A stretch of DNA of 64,000 bases from Brasenia schreberi (taxonomy: Eukaryota; Streptophyta; Magnoliopsida; Nymphaeales; Cabombaceae). A program made the translations under genes and the position numbers. Within the stretch, counting starts at the first letter, position 1. Each line of letters opens with the position of its first letter. Below, in pieces: positions 46,898 to 57,520 of the stretch. Below the pieces are notes generated by a model that was not told the origin of the DNA, searched no databases, and saw only the letters and a list, made by a program, of their open reading frames with translations. Location: assembly GCA_036023115.1 (NCBI GenBank), contig JAYKKT010000041.1, forward strand, positions 6,560,501 to 6,624,500, read 5' to 3'.

Positions 46898-49800
46898 TGT
46901 AGACGCCGAAAATTTTCACTTATGGGTTCTTAGTCCTGAAGTGAACCTTTTCGCAATCTAGACGCGCGAAAATCCCTGCCTCTTTTGCCTTTTTCAGGGC
47001 TTGGAGCGGATCCTCTCGTGTGTCTAAGGCCTATGTATGCAAACAGGGCGTGCCAGCTAGCTTACTTAAGCTAGCGAAGATATTTTTAACACTGACTTCT
47101 AAACGTGGCGACTGTGAGCAAGTAAGCTCTTGTCGTCGCAGACCTTCTTGCACCGATGCGCAAGGGTCAGTCTGTACGCTTTGCAAAAATTGAGTTTTTG
47201 GGGAGAAAGTCTATGAAGCGGTTCGAGGTGTCTATTTCGGGTCTTTAAGATGCGATTGCATATTTTAGATCACGTGGATTTGCACGTGCCTAAGTCTTTC
47301 CTTTTATCCCTTTTTAGGCCACCTAGTTTGTGTGTTATGAACACTCCACTACATGGGCGAATTCGAGCGGGGCTTGCTTTGATGCAATATGCGTCCTACC
47401 TCGTGGTATGGCGTAGATGCAATGCAAACTCACGCTACTCCAAAGGGAAAACCCGAAATGTAAAGACAATACTGAAGGGAAATGACTAAAGGGAAATAAC
47501 CGAAGGGAAATAACCGAAGGGAAATAACCGAAAGGAAATAACCGAAGGGAAATAACCGAAGGGAGATATGTATATAGATTATGTATATGAGCCCTTACTC
47601 GGGTCTTACAAATAAGAGCGAAGGCTCAATGTGGGTGCGTGCTTGAATTGAAAGACTTACACACACGACATGAAATGAAACCCAAATAGTATAAGTCGGC
47701 CCTTACTTGGGTCTTTCAAATAAGAGCGAAAGCTCAATGTGTGTGAGAGTGCTTGAGTTGAAAGACTTACTCACTCGACATGAAATGAAACCCAAATAGT
47801 ATAGGTTGGCCCTTACTTGGGTCTTTCAAATAAGAGCGAAAGCTCAATGTGTGTGAGAGTGCTTGAATTGAAAGACTTACTCACACGACATGAAATGAAA
47901 CCCAAATAGTATAGGTCGGCCCTTACTTGGGTCTTTCAAATAAGAGCGAAAGCTCAATGTGTGTGAGAGTGCTTGAATTGAAAGACTTACTCACACGACA
48001 TGAAATAAAACCCAAATAGTATAGGTTGGCCCTTACTTGGGTCTTTCAACTAAGAGCGAAAGCTCAATGTGTGTGAGTGCTTGAATTGAAAGACAACGCA
48101 CCCAACTTAAACAAAAACCCTTCGAAAATGAAAATATATATATATACTTATGTATTAGGGGCTGATTAGGGTCGTGTGTGTTCAAAATCGTGCACGACTA
48201 AGAGAGTGCACGTGTGTGGGTGTGCCAAGCCACGTTATTACAAGCGGGGGGAGGCTATGCTCCGTTATTACAACCCCGTATCAAATTGAATCTCAAGCAA
48301 GTATATAACTAAAGACCGAGTTTAGACACTTACGAGTAGCTGGTCCGTAGAGGTCTTGCTTGAGCGTGGGCTTGGGCTTCGCCTTGGGCTGCAAACGGGA
48401 GCTCCGCGAGGATAGGTGACCAAAGGTGCTGGCCGGCTGCAAGTGGGGCGCGGGATAGGCGCCTCAAAGGTGGCCGGTTGCAAGTGGATGTCGCCTCGAG
48501 GTGGGGGGTTAAAGGGGCTGAACAAGTGAGTTTTTAGGGTCACTAGGGGAGTTGAGTGTTTAGGGAAACTGGACCTAAAGGAGAGTTTGTGGGAAGGCCG
48601 AATGGGACACCTAGGGGAAGGCCGAATGGGATAGGAGGGTTAGGTAGTGGCCGGTAGTTTGGGTTATGCTAGGTTCGGCTAAGTGAAAAGGGTGGTGGAA
48701 AAGGGCTGAGATGATGATAGGGTGGGTGGCTAGGAGTGGAGGGGTAGTAGAGAAGGGTTTTGATAGAGTTAGAGAGTGCTTACCGGATGGGGAGAAGTGG
48801 CGGATGGAAGAGAGAAGCCGGGTGTGGATGGGAGCTCGGCTGGTTCGGTTGGATGAAGGTGGTGGCGTCCGGCTGGGTGAGGTGATGGAGAGTGGTAGAG
48901 GGAAGGTGGCGATGCAGGTAGTGCTGGTGGAGCAGGCGGAGAGTGGAGCAGGCGAGCAGGTGATGGAGAGTGGTCCCGGCTAGGTGAGGGAATGGGAGAA
49001 GGAGAGGGCCCGGCTGGGTGAGGTGAGGGTTCCAGCTTGCAAAACCCGCCCCCAAGGGGGGGGGGGGGGGGTTTAAATAGGGGATGGGTAGGTCGGTTAG
49101 GGCTGGGCTTGGGGTAGTGGTTAGGTGGTTTAGGTAGGGTGGTATGTAGATAAGGTGGGCTGGAAAGGGTTGGGCCAGATATTTTGAAAACTAGGGGTTT
49201 GGGTAGATTGTGGGCTAGGGGTGGTTTAGGGGTTTAGGGCTAGGTTAGGTGGTTGGGTTTTAGGGTGAGGTTTAGTGAGCTAGGTTAGGTGATTAAGCTA
49301 GGTTTAGGCTAGGATTAGGGAAATTAATCTAGGATTAGGGAAGTGGGTTAGGTGATTAGGTTGGGATTAGGACGGGATTAGGGAAGTGGGTTAGGTGATT
49401 AGGTTCAGATTAGGGGTGGATTAGGGGTTTAGGCTAGGATTAGGCATTTTGGGGTTAGGTTTAGGTGAAGGAGCTCCCTTAGCATGACCCATAGACCTTG
49501 ATCACCTCATGTTGGTGCAGCCCTAGGTTAGGTTTTAGCTAATTACAAGCTTAAACCCACTCAATTAGGCTAACCCACATGATTAAACCCAAACTTGACA
49601 CACAAGTCAAGCTTAATACAACACTCTTGATATTTTCCATCCCCACTCTCTCTCATGCCCAATATCCCACGTGAATTTCAAGTGGGCCCCACCTCCATTT
49701 ATGAGAAAGTGATGTGGGCCATGGATATGGATATTGGATTGGATCTCTGGATCCAAATCCAAATCCAAGTCCACATATGGGTTTGGATTGGAATCTGGAT

Positions 49801-50303
49801 ATATATGGTCCAGATCCAATCCAAACTGAACTCTGACTCCTTCGAGCTGGGTTCGAAACGGACGATTCGTGCGGGGCCTGACAGCATCAGTACTCCGTCT
49901 GCGTTGGGTCTTCGCCAACATAGTCATCCGCCTCCGTTTCTGCCTTTCGGAGATGACTTCAAATGCTATTTTGATAAGAACAGGGTCTTGGACGTTCGAG
50001 ATCTTGGGGGTGTGAATTAGATACAAGAGTTGCTGTGCCGGGCTCGACGTGTGCTCCGGTTCTGGGCTCTTCTTAGCTCTCCTGGTCCTGTCTTGATCAG
50101 GCCAAGCCACTTCGGGGTTTCAAAACATGTTTTAAAAAGGTTTTAAAAGCTATAATGTATGTTTTCGAAATATAGAGTTCAAAACGTATGTACAGGGTTG
50201 TCTGGAAGGCTCTTGGGTTTCCAGACTCAAAATGGCCCTTTGGGGCTGCTTGTACAAAACCAGGTTTGTTTTAAGAAGTTCGTGGGATTTCGGGGTGTTT
50301 ACA
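46898..50303 (-). repeat. 5' LTR of A2 (3,406 bp)
   Basis: It runs from TGTAGACGCC to GTGTTTACA and carries every part of the 3' LTR: U5 module (47056-47170), 14-bp repeats (47470-47570), 110-bp array (47590-48090), GGAG..CTCC motif (48235-48285), donor-like site (ACTTAC, 48328-48333), 16-G run (49056-49071) with TATA (49072-49080), TTAGG-rich U3 and GGATY cluster. As the 5' copy it would drive transcription of the element. Confidence 0.95.
49056..49080 (-). promoter_or_regulatory. TATA-like box and G/C run, A2 5' LTR promoter
   Basis: The minus strand reads CTATTTAAAC followed by 16 C. The 3' LTR has 12 C at the same place and the plus-strand LTR 17 C, so the spacing to the start site is unstable. 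Confidence 0.6.
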
Positions 50304-51391
50304 GGAGTGTACTCCCGTTTTTCAAATGGTTTTTGTATTTTTTTGTCTTTTCTGTTTTCAAAATTTTCAAAATTCTTTGAAGTGCTCACCAGCCTTGGAT
50401 CTACCCGGACGTTGGCGATCTTGTGGGGTTTTCCCCCTTTGTCCATGGTGGGTAGCCCGTAATTGCCGGGCTTTTCCAAGCGAGTCTTTGAATTTACGCT
50501 CCCTTTCCATAAGTGGTCGTAAACCCCTTTTTTCAAATTTGTCTCAAAAAGAGATGCTTTTTTAATTAGTTTGTGGAAAGTAGAGATTTCATGTAAAGAA
50601 AAAAGAGTTTTCAATTCAGTTTTGAAATTATCCAGGATGTGCATTACTGCGCATCCTTCGGATATGGGTTCTCGCACCTGCCCAAGGAGCGACCTCCATC
50701 GAATGATAAATGTATGCACATCTTCGTTCATACCTTGCTTTATATCCCTCAAAGTGTTTAATGTAGGCGTGACTTCTATGTTGTGTGAAAATCTTTGCAT
50801 GAAGCAGTTCGCCAACTCTTCAAAAGTTGTGAACTGGCTCAAATCATAGGAAGCAAGCCATTTAGAAGCTGTGCCTTTGAGGGATAAGAGGAACCAATAC
50901 ACCCATTTCATCGAGTCCTTCTTTTTCTTGTGGGCTCGACAAGAGAAAAGCTGCAGGTGAGACCTAAGGTCTCCCATGCCATCATACCGATGGAAATTTG
51001 GTATTTCGTCATCACTGTCTGTTTCGTAATCTAAAGGGAGAAAATCAGACAGGACGTACGTTGTTTTCTCTTTATTTTGCCCCTTCAGCAACTGTTGTAG
51101 GGCTTTACGATCCTTGTGAGTGAAGGAATCGAGGTATTGGTTGCCTTCCATCTCAGAGGTCTCCTTGTGTTTACGAGTTTTTCCAAACTTCTTTTTGGCC
51201 TTTATTGGTTCGCCATGTGACGAACACGAATCAGCCGCTTCAGCCTCTTGGCTGAGAGCAGCGATCTTGGCCTCGTACTCTCTTCTTAACTCTTCCTCCT
51301 TTTGTTTTCGATTTTTCAAAGATCTCCTAGAATGAGAACTTGAAGAGCATGAGAACCGGCTAGACACTTCATTGGAGTCTAAACTCGACAT
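50304..51391 (-). pseudogene. gag: Element B gag, N-terminal part (split by A2)
   Basis: The ATG at 51391 opens MSSLDSNEVSSRFS and the frame stays open up to the A2 insertion at 50303. The capsid-like segment includes KKKKDSMKWVYWFLLSLKG and FEELANCFMQRFSHN. At the position of the A2 nonsense codon, B has CAA (TLRDIKQGMNEDV). The frame continues at 35533. Before A2 arrived, gag of B may have been intact this far. Confidence 0.92.
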
Positions 51392-51514
51392 GACTCCGAC
51401 GCTTTTAAATCCAACTATGAAATGAAAGAAGACAAAGAGTTAAAACACTTTTCTTTGAAAAAACAAATTTTTCAGAGATTGGTTTGTTTGTATCGATTTT
51501 TCCTTAAGACCCAC

Positions 51515-51532
51515 GTCCCACCGGGCGTGCCA
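51515..51532 (-). promoter_or_regulatory. Primer-binding site of element B
   Basis: The minus strand reads TGGCACGCCCGGTGGGAC, 4 nt inside the LTR end at 51537, identical to that of A'. Confidence 0.75.
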
Positions 51533-51536
51533 AATC

Positions 51537-53659
51537 TGTAGACACGAAAAATCCTCGACTCCGGGTTCTTAGGCCTGAAGCGAATCTTTTTGTGCTTACG
51601 TCGCTTTAAAAGGGCGTGCCAACTAGCTTTCTCAAACTAGCGAAGTAAGTTTTGAAAATATCTGACTTTTTGGGGCAACTGTCGACAAGTGGGTTATTTT
51701 CGTCGCAGACTTTCTTGCACTAGCGTGCAAGGGTCAGTATGTACGCTTAGGAAAACTCGATTTTACACAAACACGACTCTTTTGAAAACTTTGAAAGTGT
51801 TTTATCGATTGGTTTTGTCAAATTTGCAACTTTTATACATGGGATCTATGCGCTCCTAAGTCTCTCGGGTTTTTAGCCAATTTTGGCGTGTAGTCGTGTG
51901 CATCCAGTGCTCGATTTCGGGCAAGTTCTACACGATTTGAACAATCGGGTTCGATGCAAATATGCTCCCTATCTTGAGTGTGGCAGATATGCAATGCAAA
52001 CTCACACAACTTGAAGGGAAAACCCAGAATTTAAAGATATAACAGAAGGGAAATAGCAGAAAGGGAAATATGGCTATATCTTAGATGCGGAAAGAAAATA
52101 TATAGCTATATCTTAAGAGCGAGAAGGCTCAATGTGAGTGAGTGCTTTGAGTGTATAAATTGAAAGGCAACTCACACGACTTGAACCTTAAAAATCCAAC
52201 TGAAGGGGAAATACGTATATATATGTAAGAGCAGAAAGGCTCAATGTGAGTGAGTGCTTTGAGTGTATAAAATGAAAGACAACTCACACGACTTGAACCT
52301 TAAAACCCAACTGAATGTATATAAATAGAGCTATATCCTATGGGCTGTTGAGGCCCGTTTGTGTGCAAAGGTGTACAGATAAGAGCGGAAAGGCTCGAGT
52401 GTACGTGTGTGATTCGTGTTTCAAACCATAATATTACATCTCGGGGGGAGACTACGCTCCATTATTACAACCCCGTATCGAATTTAATTAAACTTGAAAT
52501 AATGTAAAAGATCAGATTCGAACACTTACATGTCGTCTACTTAGGCTTTTCTTATCAATGGAATCCGACCTTGGATATAACCGTTGGATGGTCCTCTCGC
52601 TGCGAACCGATCCAATGCGTGGAGTTTTGGGTGAGATTCGATCGAACCTAAGGCAAGATGTAGGGGATCTAAGGTGAGGGGCTTAGGTAGGTTTGAGTCT
52701 AAGTCCTAAGGCGATGGGCGACCAGTTGGGGTTCGAGTTTGGTGAGGGTCCTAGTGCAGATTTAGGAAGGGTCCTAAGGAAAAGTTCGGCCAAGTGGTGG
52801 CCGAGCTGGTTTGGGGTTTTCTTGGAAATAGTCCTAGGGTGAGTCCTAAAGGAAGGGCTCGGCCAAGGGTGGCCGAGCTGGTCAAGACTTAGGGTTAGTC
52901 TAGGTTAGGACTTAGGGTGAAAAATGCTAAAGGGAATGGCCCGGCCAAGGGTGGCCGAGCTGATCAACTTGGGTTTAGTTTAGGTGGGATTTGGGATGAA
53001 ATGGCTAAGGGGAATGGCTCGGCCAAAGGTGGCCGAGCTGGACAGTTTGGGATTTAGTTTAGGTTGGGATTTGGGGGACCCAATAGGACAGACCTAGGGT
53101 GAGCTCGGCCAGCTATTGGCCGAGCTTGGTATGGGCTTGGGTGGGGACGGTTTTGGGTAGAGTCTAGGTGTGGTTTTTGCAAGGTTCGGCCAGCATATGT
53201 TTGGTCGACCTTGCTGGATTTTCTCAAGAAGGCTAAGTGGTATTGAAGGTTAGGCTTTAGGTGCTAAATGGGGCAGATCTAGGGTGAACTCGGCCAGCCA
53301 ATGGCCGAGCTTGGGATAGTCTTAGGTGGGGACGGACTTGGGTGAAACTAGATTAGTTTTTAGTGAAGTTCGGCCAGCTTCTTGGCTGGACTTTGCTGGG
53401 TTTTCAAAAGGATGTATTGGGTGGTTTAGAGAGGCAAAGGGGAGAGCAGTTTAGGTGGGTTCTAGGGACTCACCTTGGCCACGGTTTGGGTGATCTCCAC
53501 GCACCTTCTCTTCACATCAAGTGGACCATCCATGGCTGCCGGATCCACATGAGTTGCAGCAAGTTTTGACGTGAAATGGTGTGGCTTCCAAGCTTACAAA
53601 ACCAGCCCACGACTTACAAAAGACAAAGGGGGAAACCAGCCCCTTTTGTTGACTTTCTT

Positions 53660-53696
<37 letters not shown>

Positions 53697-54417
53697 CCCA
53701 AGCAAAGTGGCGTGAGATTTCTTTTTTGCAGCCCCTTGTGAATCAGCCCCTCACGTCCTTTTATAGACTTCTTATTTGGATATGGATCCTGCATTGATTC
53801 TGAAATCCAGATCCAATCCAAGTTTTGTTTGGATCTGGATCTTGGGTCTGGATCTGGATATTTGGATCTAGATTTGATCCAAATTTTTCTCTTCTTCGGT
53901 CCTTCTCGGCGTTTCGAGCCGAACGCTTCATGCAGGCTTTGAGTTCATCAACGCTCCGTCTTAAGCGGGGATTTTCCCCATTTCATCGTCCGAGCTCCTT
54001 TTCGCCTTTTCGGACTCTTGTTTCAACTGATTTTGGTTTTTTTCGACTTTGATTGTTCGTGATTTCAAGGCCACTGTTGGCTTGGCCTCCGATGCTTCCA
54101 GCTTGAAGTCCATTTGCAGCCTGGGCTCCTCTTTTGTTTTTGAATTTGGCTTTTCATCGGGCTCGGCTTGCTCTTTGAATTTTTCGAACCTTTGTTGCAA
54201 CTGCTTTGGGCCAGGCTTTACCTGTCCGTCTGGGCTTTTGCAAAAAATAGGACTTTCATCCATTTTCAAGAATTTATGTTCTGATAGGGTTGGAAAATGG
54301 AGGTTTGAAGTATTTGAGTTCCTGGGTTTTTGAAAATTCCAATTTTGGCTTTCTGAGCTCATTTTCGAACCAGGCATTTGTTTTTGCAAAATTTTTTGGA
54401 ATTTTGGGGTGTATACA
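51537..54417 (-). repeat. 5' LTR of element B (2,881 bp)
   Basis: It runs from TGTAGACACG to GTGTATACA. Same parts as 22043-24857: U5 module (hairpin II about 51620-51642, hairpin I about 51703-51740), leader repeats (52110-52320), GGAG..CTCC motif (52440-52480), donor-like site (ACTTAC, 52524-52529), CGGCC hairpin array (about 52784-53310), CT microsatellite (53664-53692), TATA (53757-53768). Confidence 0.92.
52784..53310 (-). repeat. CGGCC inverted-repeat array, 5' LTR of element B
   Basis: Copy of the array at 23259-23784, with the same number and order of hairpins. One arm differs (GCCCGGCCAAGG near 52938), and one is better paired here (GGCCAGCCAATGGCC near 53290) than in the 3' LTR. 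Confidence 0.8.
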
Positions 54418-54422
54418 ATTCC

Positions 54423-55271
54423 TTACATGAATGTGTGGTTTTCCTTGGAGGATCTAGGGTCGGCCTAGGTTGAGTTTGTAACCCATTTTTCTTCCCTTAA
54501 TAACCACGATTTATAAGTACAATCTACTTGAAAAAAAGAGGAATGAAAATAAGTTTTAGGACTTACCTTTGATTGCTCCAAATGCATTGTGAGCTTGTCT
54601 TGATTCTTTTCACACAAAAAAATCTTTTTGCTCTCATGAGCAAGGTTCAACCTTTGTGCTAGCAACTTGTTTGGCTAATTAGATCTAAAATTTCTCTACA
54701 CTTGAAAGGAAAGGTGAGCCCACGAGTAGTTCTTTTAAATATCAATGGACTTATTATTGGGTTCAGCATAAGGTTTTGACTTAGGATGGTTAGGGTCTTG
54801 GATAAGGTTATCTTTGGATAACTAAGGGCTGAACTGGTAGAATTGGGAATGATCATGTGGGATTGATGGGGAACATATTAGACAAGAGGTTAGTTGAGAT
54901 CTAGGCTGGAATGATTGGGTTCAATTAGGTTGGTTTGGGCCTCGGTGTGGGTAGGTGTGGTTCCTAAGAGATTTGATATTCAAATTCAACTAAGACAAGG
55001 CTTGAGATAGGTCTTGGAGGAATCTTTTGTTTGATAAAACTGGGACGGATTCTACTTTCAGCTATCTGGTTGGCTAACACTAGCAATGGGTCTAGTAGGG
55101 TTGGAAGATAAGATTGGATGGGTACGTAGAGTTGGGAATTTGAGTAGCAATCAAAACAAAAGCACATATGTATATAAATCAGAAATATTCAAGAGAAGGA
55201 CGTTCAAATGTGGTTTGTAGGTTTGATGACAATGGATAAAAATTTTATGGATGCACAGCTACTGATGTATA
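54423..55271. other. Unassigned stretch, right side of the element B target
   Basis: It continues 20969-22042 once element B is removed. I see no supported gene, RNA or complete repeat. It ends at the ATGAT duplication of solo LTR D2. Confidence 0.4.
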
Positions 55272-55988
55272 ATGATTGTAAACACCCTAAATCAAAATTT
55301 TTCCTAACACTCCCAATTTTGAAAAATCAAATGATTTAAAACCTGTTCGAAAATCCAAATGATTTAAAATCTTTTTGTTTTAAATGAAAAGTTCAAATCT
55401 TTTAAAAATATTTCAAATTAAAGTTTTAAATTGGAGTTAAAAAGATCAAATGATTCGAGCAAATGAGGCAAACAGGTGGGACCCAATTCAATTCGGGATC
55501 GAGCTCAAGCCCGAAAGCAGAGGAGTGGACCAAGTCCAACCATATCTTCATCAAAATCAAATCAAATGGGCCAGCCCTCACAAGTCAGCTCGAGTGCTTA
55601 TCTTATCAAATCAAATATAGTCAACAAATTCCTCGAAACAAGGGCCACATTTGGATAAGGATTGGCCGGATTTCAAATTTGAAATAGATGGATGTTTGGG
55701 GCTGATTCCAAAGGTTTATCAAAGTCTTATCCAGCCCATATATCATATCAAAAGCGAGCAAGGTCAAGGCAAAACCGTAGATTGATCAAGACATTTTCTC
55801 AAGCCTAGCCGGGTGCATTTGGGTTTGATCGGCTAGGGCTAGGCGTGCTTGATTGGAGCCAAGAACCAACCCACATGGGGTTGGTCCATATTGACTAAAG
55901 GGGACCACATGAAGACCAAACCTTGGGGCTGGATTTGGGCCATGGAAGGCCCGCCCCAAGGAAGGGCCTAGAAGAGGGCCCCCTTGGC

Positions 55989-56036
55989 CTATAAATAGAG
56001 GCCAGGGCGGGGGGGGGGGGGGGGGGGGGGGGGGGG
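55989..56036 (+). promoter_or_regulatory. TATA box and 28-G run
   Basis: CTATAAATAG at 55989-55998 is followed 10 nt later by an uninterrupted G run (56009-56036). The D1 copy has the TATA but no such run. The run length may be unreliable in assembly. Confidence 0.7.
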
Positions 56037-57319
56037 TGAGATTCATTCAAGAAGGGTTGCATCAAGAGTGGGGGAGAGCCTATAGAGTGGCTGCGTGGAG
56101 TGTCTTGGGGCAAGGCAAGGGGCTACACCTTGGGAATCCGTGGGCTGCTCGGGAAGAGTGGAGAGAGGGGAAAAGAGTGTAGAAGTTAGGCCAATTGCTG
56201 CAAACATTGGGGAGTTGTGAGAGAGAATCAAGGGGAGAGTGAGGGTCGAGATTCATCCCTTGGAGCCGATTCTTGGGAAAATCCTTGTAAGTATTTCTCA
56301 TCCCTAGTTCCTCCATACCTCTTCTTCATATTCAATTTAAAAGGGGTTGTATTAATGGAGCTTTGTCTCCCCCCATGATGTAATTAGAAGTAGATGTGCT
56401 ATGAATTTTCTATTCTTACTTATGCACTCCATGAGTTTGATTTCTTGATTTTACCCCAATATATTCTATAAACACTCTATATTCTCTAATCTCCTCTATA
56501 CTTAAGCTAAGATATATATTTTCATTTATTTCCCTTCAGCAATTTGGTTTGTATTGTTGGGTTGTTGTAATTTAAATTTGGGTGAGTTTGCATTCATGTA
56601 TGTTCTAAAAACGAAATTCTGGTTTTCCAACATCTGTATACTTTGATTTCCATAATTTTCATTTTCTAATCTGTCATCCGAATGCTTTGAAATTTTAGGA
56701 ACAATATTTATACACACAAACACATTAGAATAAAATTGGTAAGAATTTTAGGACTATCTAACCATGTGAATAAAATTGAGCAAGATCGGACAAACTTAGT
56801 TTTATTTTCTGCATAGTCAGTTTTCCTGCAATAGGGTTGGGTAAAAGTCCTATATCTCTGTTTGTAGGAAACTAAATTTAATAAAATTAGTCTCATCAGA
56901 AATCTAACATCCATAGCTTTCTGAAAAGACTAAAATCATAACATTTGGAGTTCTGTACAACAAGATACAGAGGATGCTTTGAGCCTCTAGGATTCTGTCA
57001 CAGAACATCCTGAAGTTGTCGAGTTGAGTCCAGTCTTCGATTTAATTCTATAGATTTATTGTTCCAAAATTTGAAATAAAAAATAGTTTAAGATCTCAAC
57101 ATTTCAAGCTATAGCCTGTAAATGTTTTGTGAATTTTGGAGATCCTAGGCTATCAAAAAAATTTTGGGAACAAGCTCTGAAAACATAATCATTTTCTGTT
57201 TTTCAGAACTTGCTGATTTTGCAAATTTGAAACCAAGTGCACCCATTTGCTCTTGACAAACACCTTATATTCACGTGAATTTGAAAATATTACCTATGTA
57301 TTTGAAATCCCTAAGCACT

Positions 57320-57440
57320 TAAGCTGACCCTTGAGCATCGGTTTAAGAAAGCCTAAAGCAAAAAGAGCTCGCTTAGCCACAAATTGCCAATTGAGTAAGA
57401 TTTTCATAAACTTTGCTAGTTTTGGAAACTAGCTGGCACG
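57320..57440 (+). ncRNA. U5 structured module, LTR D2
   Basis: Hairpin I: inner stem CTTGAGC/GTTTAAG with loop ATCG (57330-57347), flanked by AGCT and AGCCT. Hairpin II: GCTAGTTT-TGG-AAACTAGC (about 57415-57433), then TGGCACGCTC. The stem bases differ from the A and B families but pairing is kept. Confidence 0.6.
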
Positions 57441-57520
57441 CTCGAGCATAAAGTAGAGTTGAAACTTTTATTTCAAGTCTCTACATAGTCTTGGAGTGAA
57501 AATTTCACGTCTACAATGAT

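Larger units (their letters stand above)
35534..50303 (-). mobile_element. Element A2: complete 14.8-kb Tat-lineage element, GGAGT duplication
   Basis: Both LTRs (35534-38929 and 46898-50303) are present and very similar. GGAGT flanks the element at 35529-35533 and 50304-50308. Joining the flanks restores an uninterrupted gag of element B, which proves the nesting. Internal order on the minus strand: PBS (46876-46893), gag (from 46754), protease, pol (43772-40098), 3' UTR, polypurine tract (38930-38942). Pol is full length, gag-protease is not. This is the youngest complete element in the window. Confidence 0.96.
22043..54417 (-). mobile_element. Element B: minus-strand Tat-lineage element with nested insertions
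   Basis: The 3' LTR (22043-24857) and 5' LTR (51537-54417) are clearly one family. Left flank GTTCC (22038-22042) and right flank ATTCC (54418-54422) make a target duplication with one mismatch. The internal region has PBS, gag, protease, pol, 3' UTR and polypurine tract. It is interrupted by LTR F (25642-29544) and by element A2 (35534-50303). With both removed, B is about 13.7 kb. All its genes carry lesions. Confidence 0.93.
55277..57515 (+). mobile_element. Solo LTR D2 (2,239 bp) with ATGAT target duplication
   Basis: It starts TGTAAACACC at 55277 and ends CGTCTACA at 57515, flanked by ATGAT at 55272-55276 and 57516-57520. TATA (CTATAAATAG) at 55989-55998 is followed closely by 28 G (56009-56036). 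A donor-like GTAAGT lies at 56287, the GGAG..CTCC motif at 56345-56378, and the U5 module at 57320-57440. Opposite orientation to D1 (18334-20494), which lacks the G run. Confidence 0.93.

Noticed and set aside
54423..55271. Host gene exons between element B and LTR D2
   Set aside because: No frame over about 70 codons with a recognisable domain and no consistent splice pattern.
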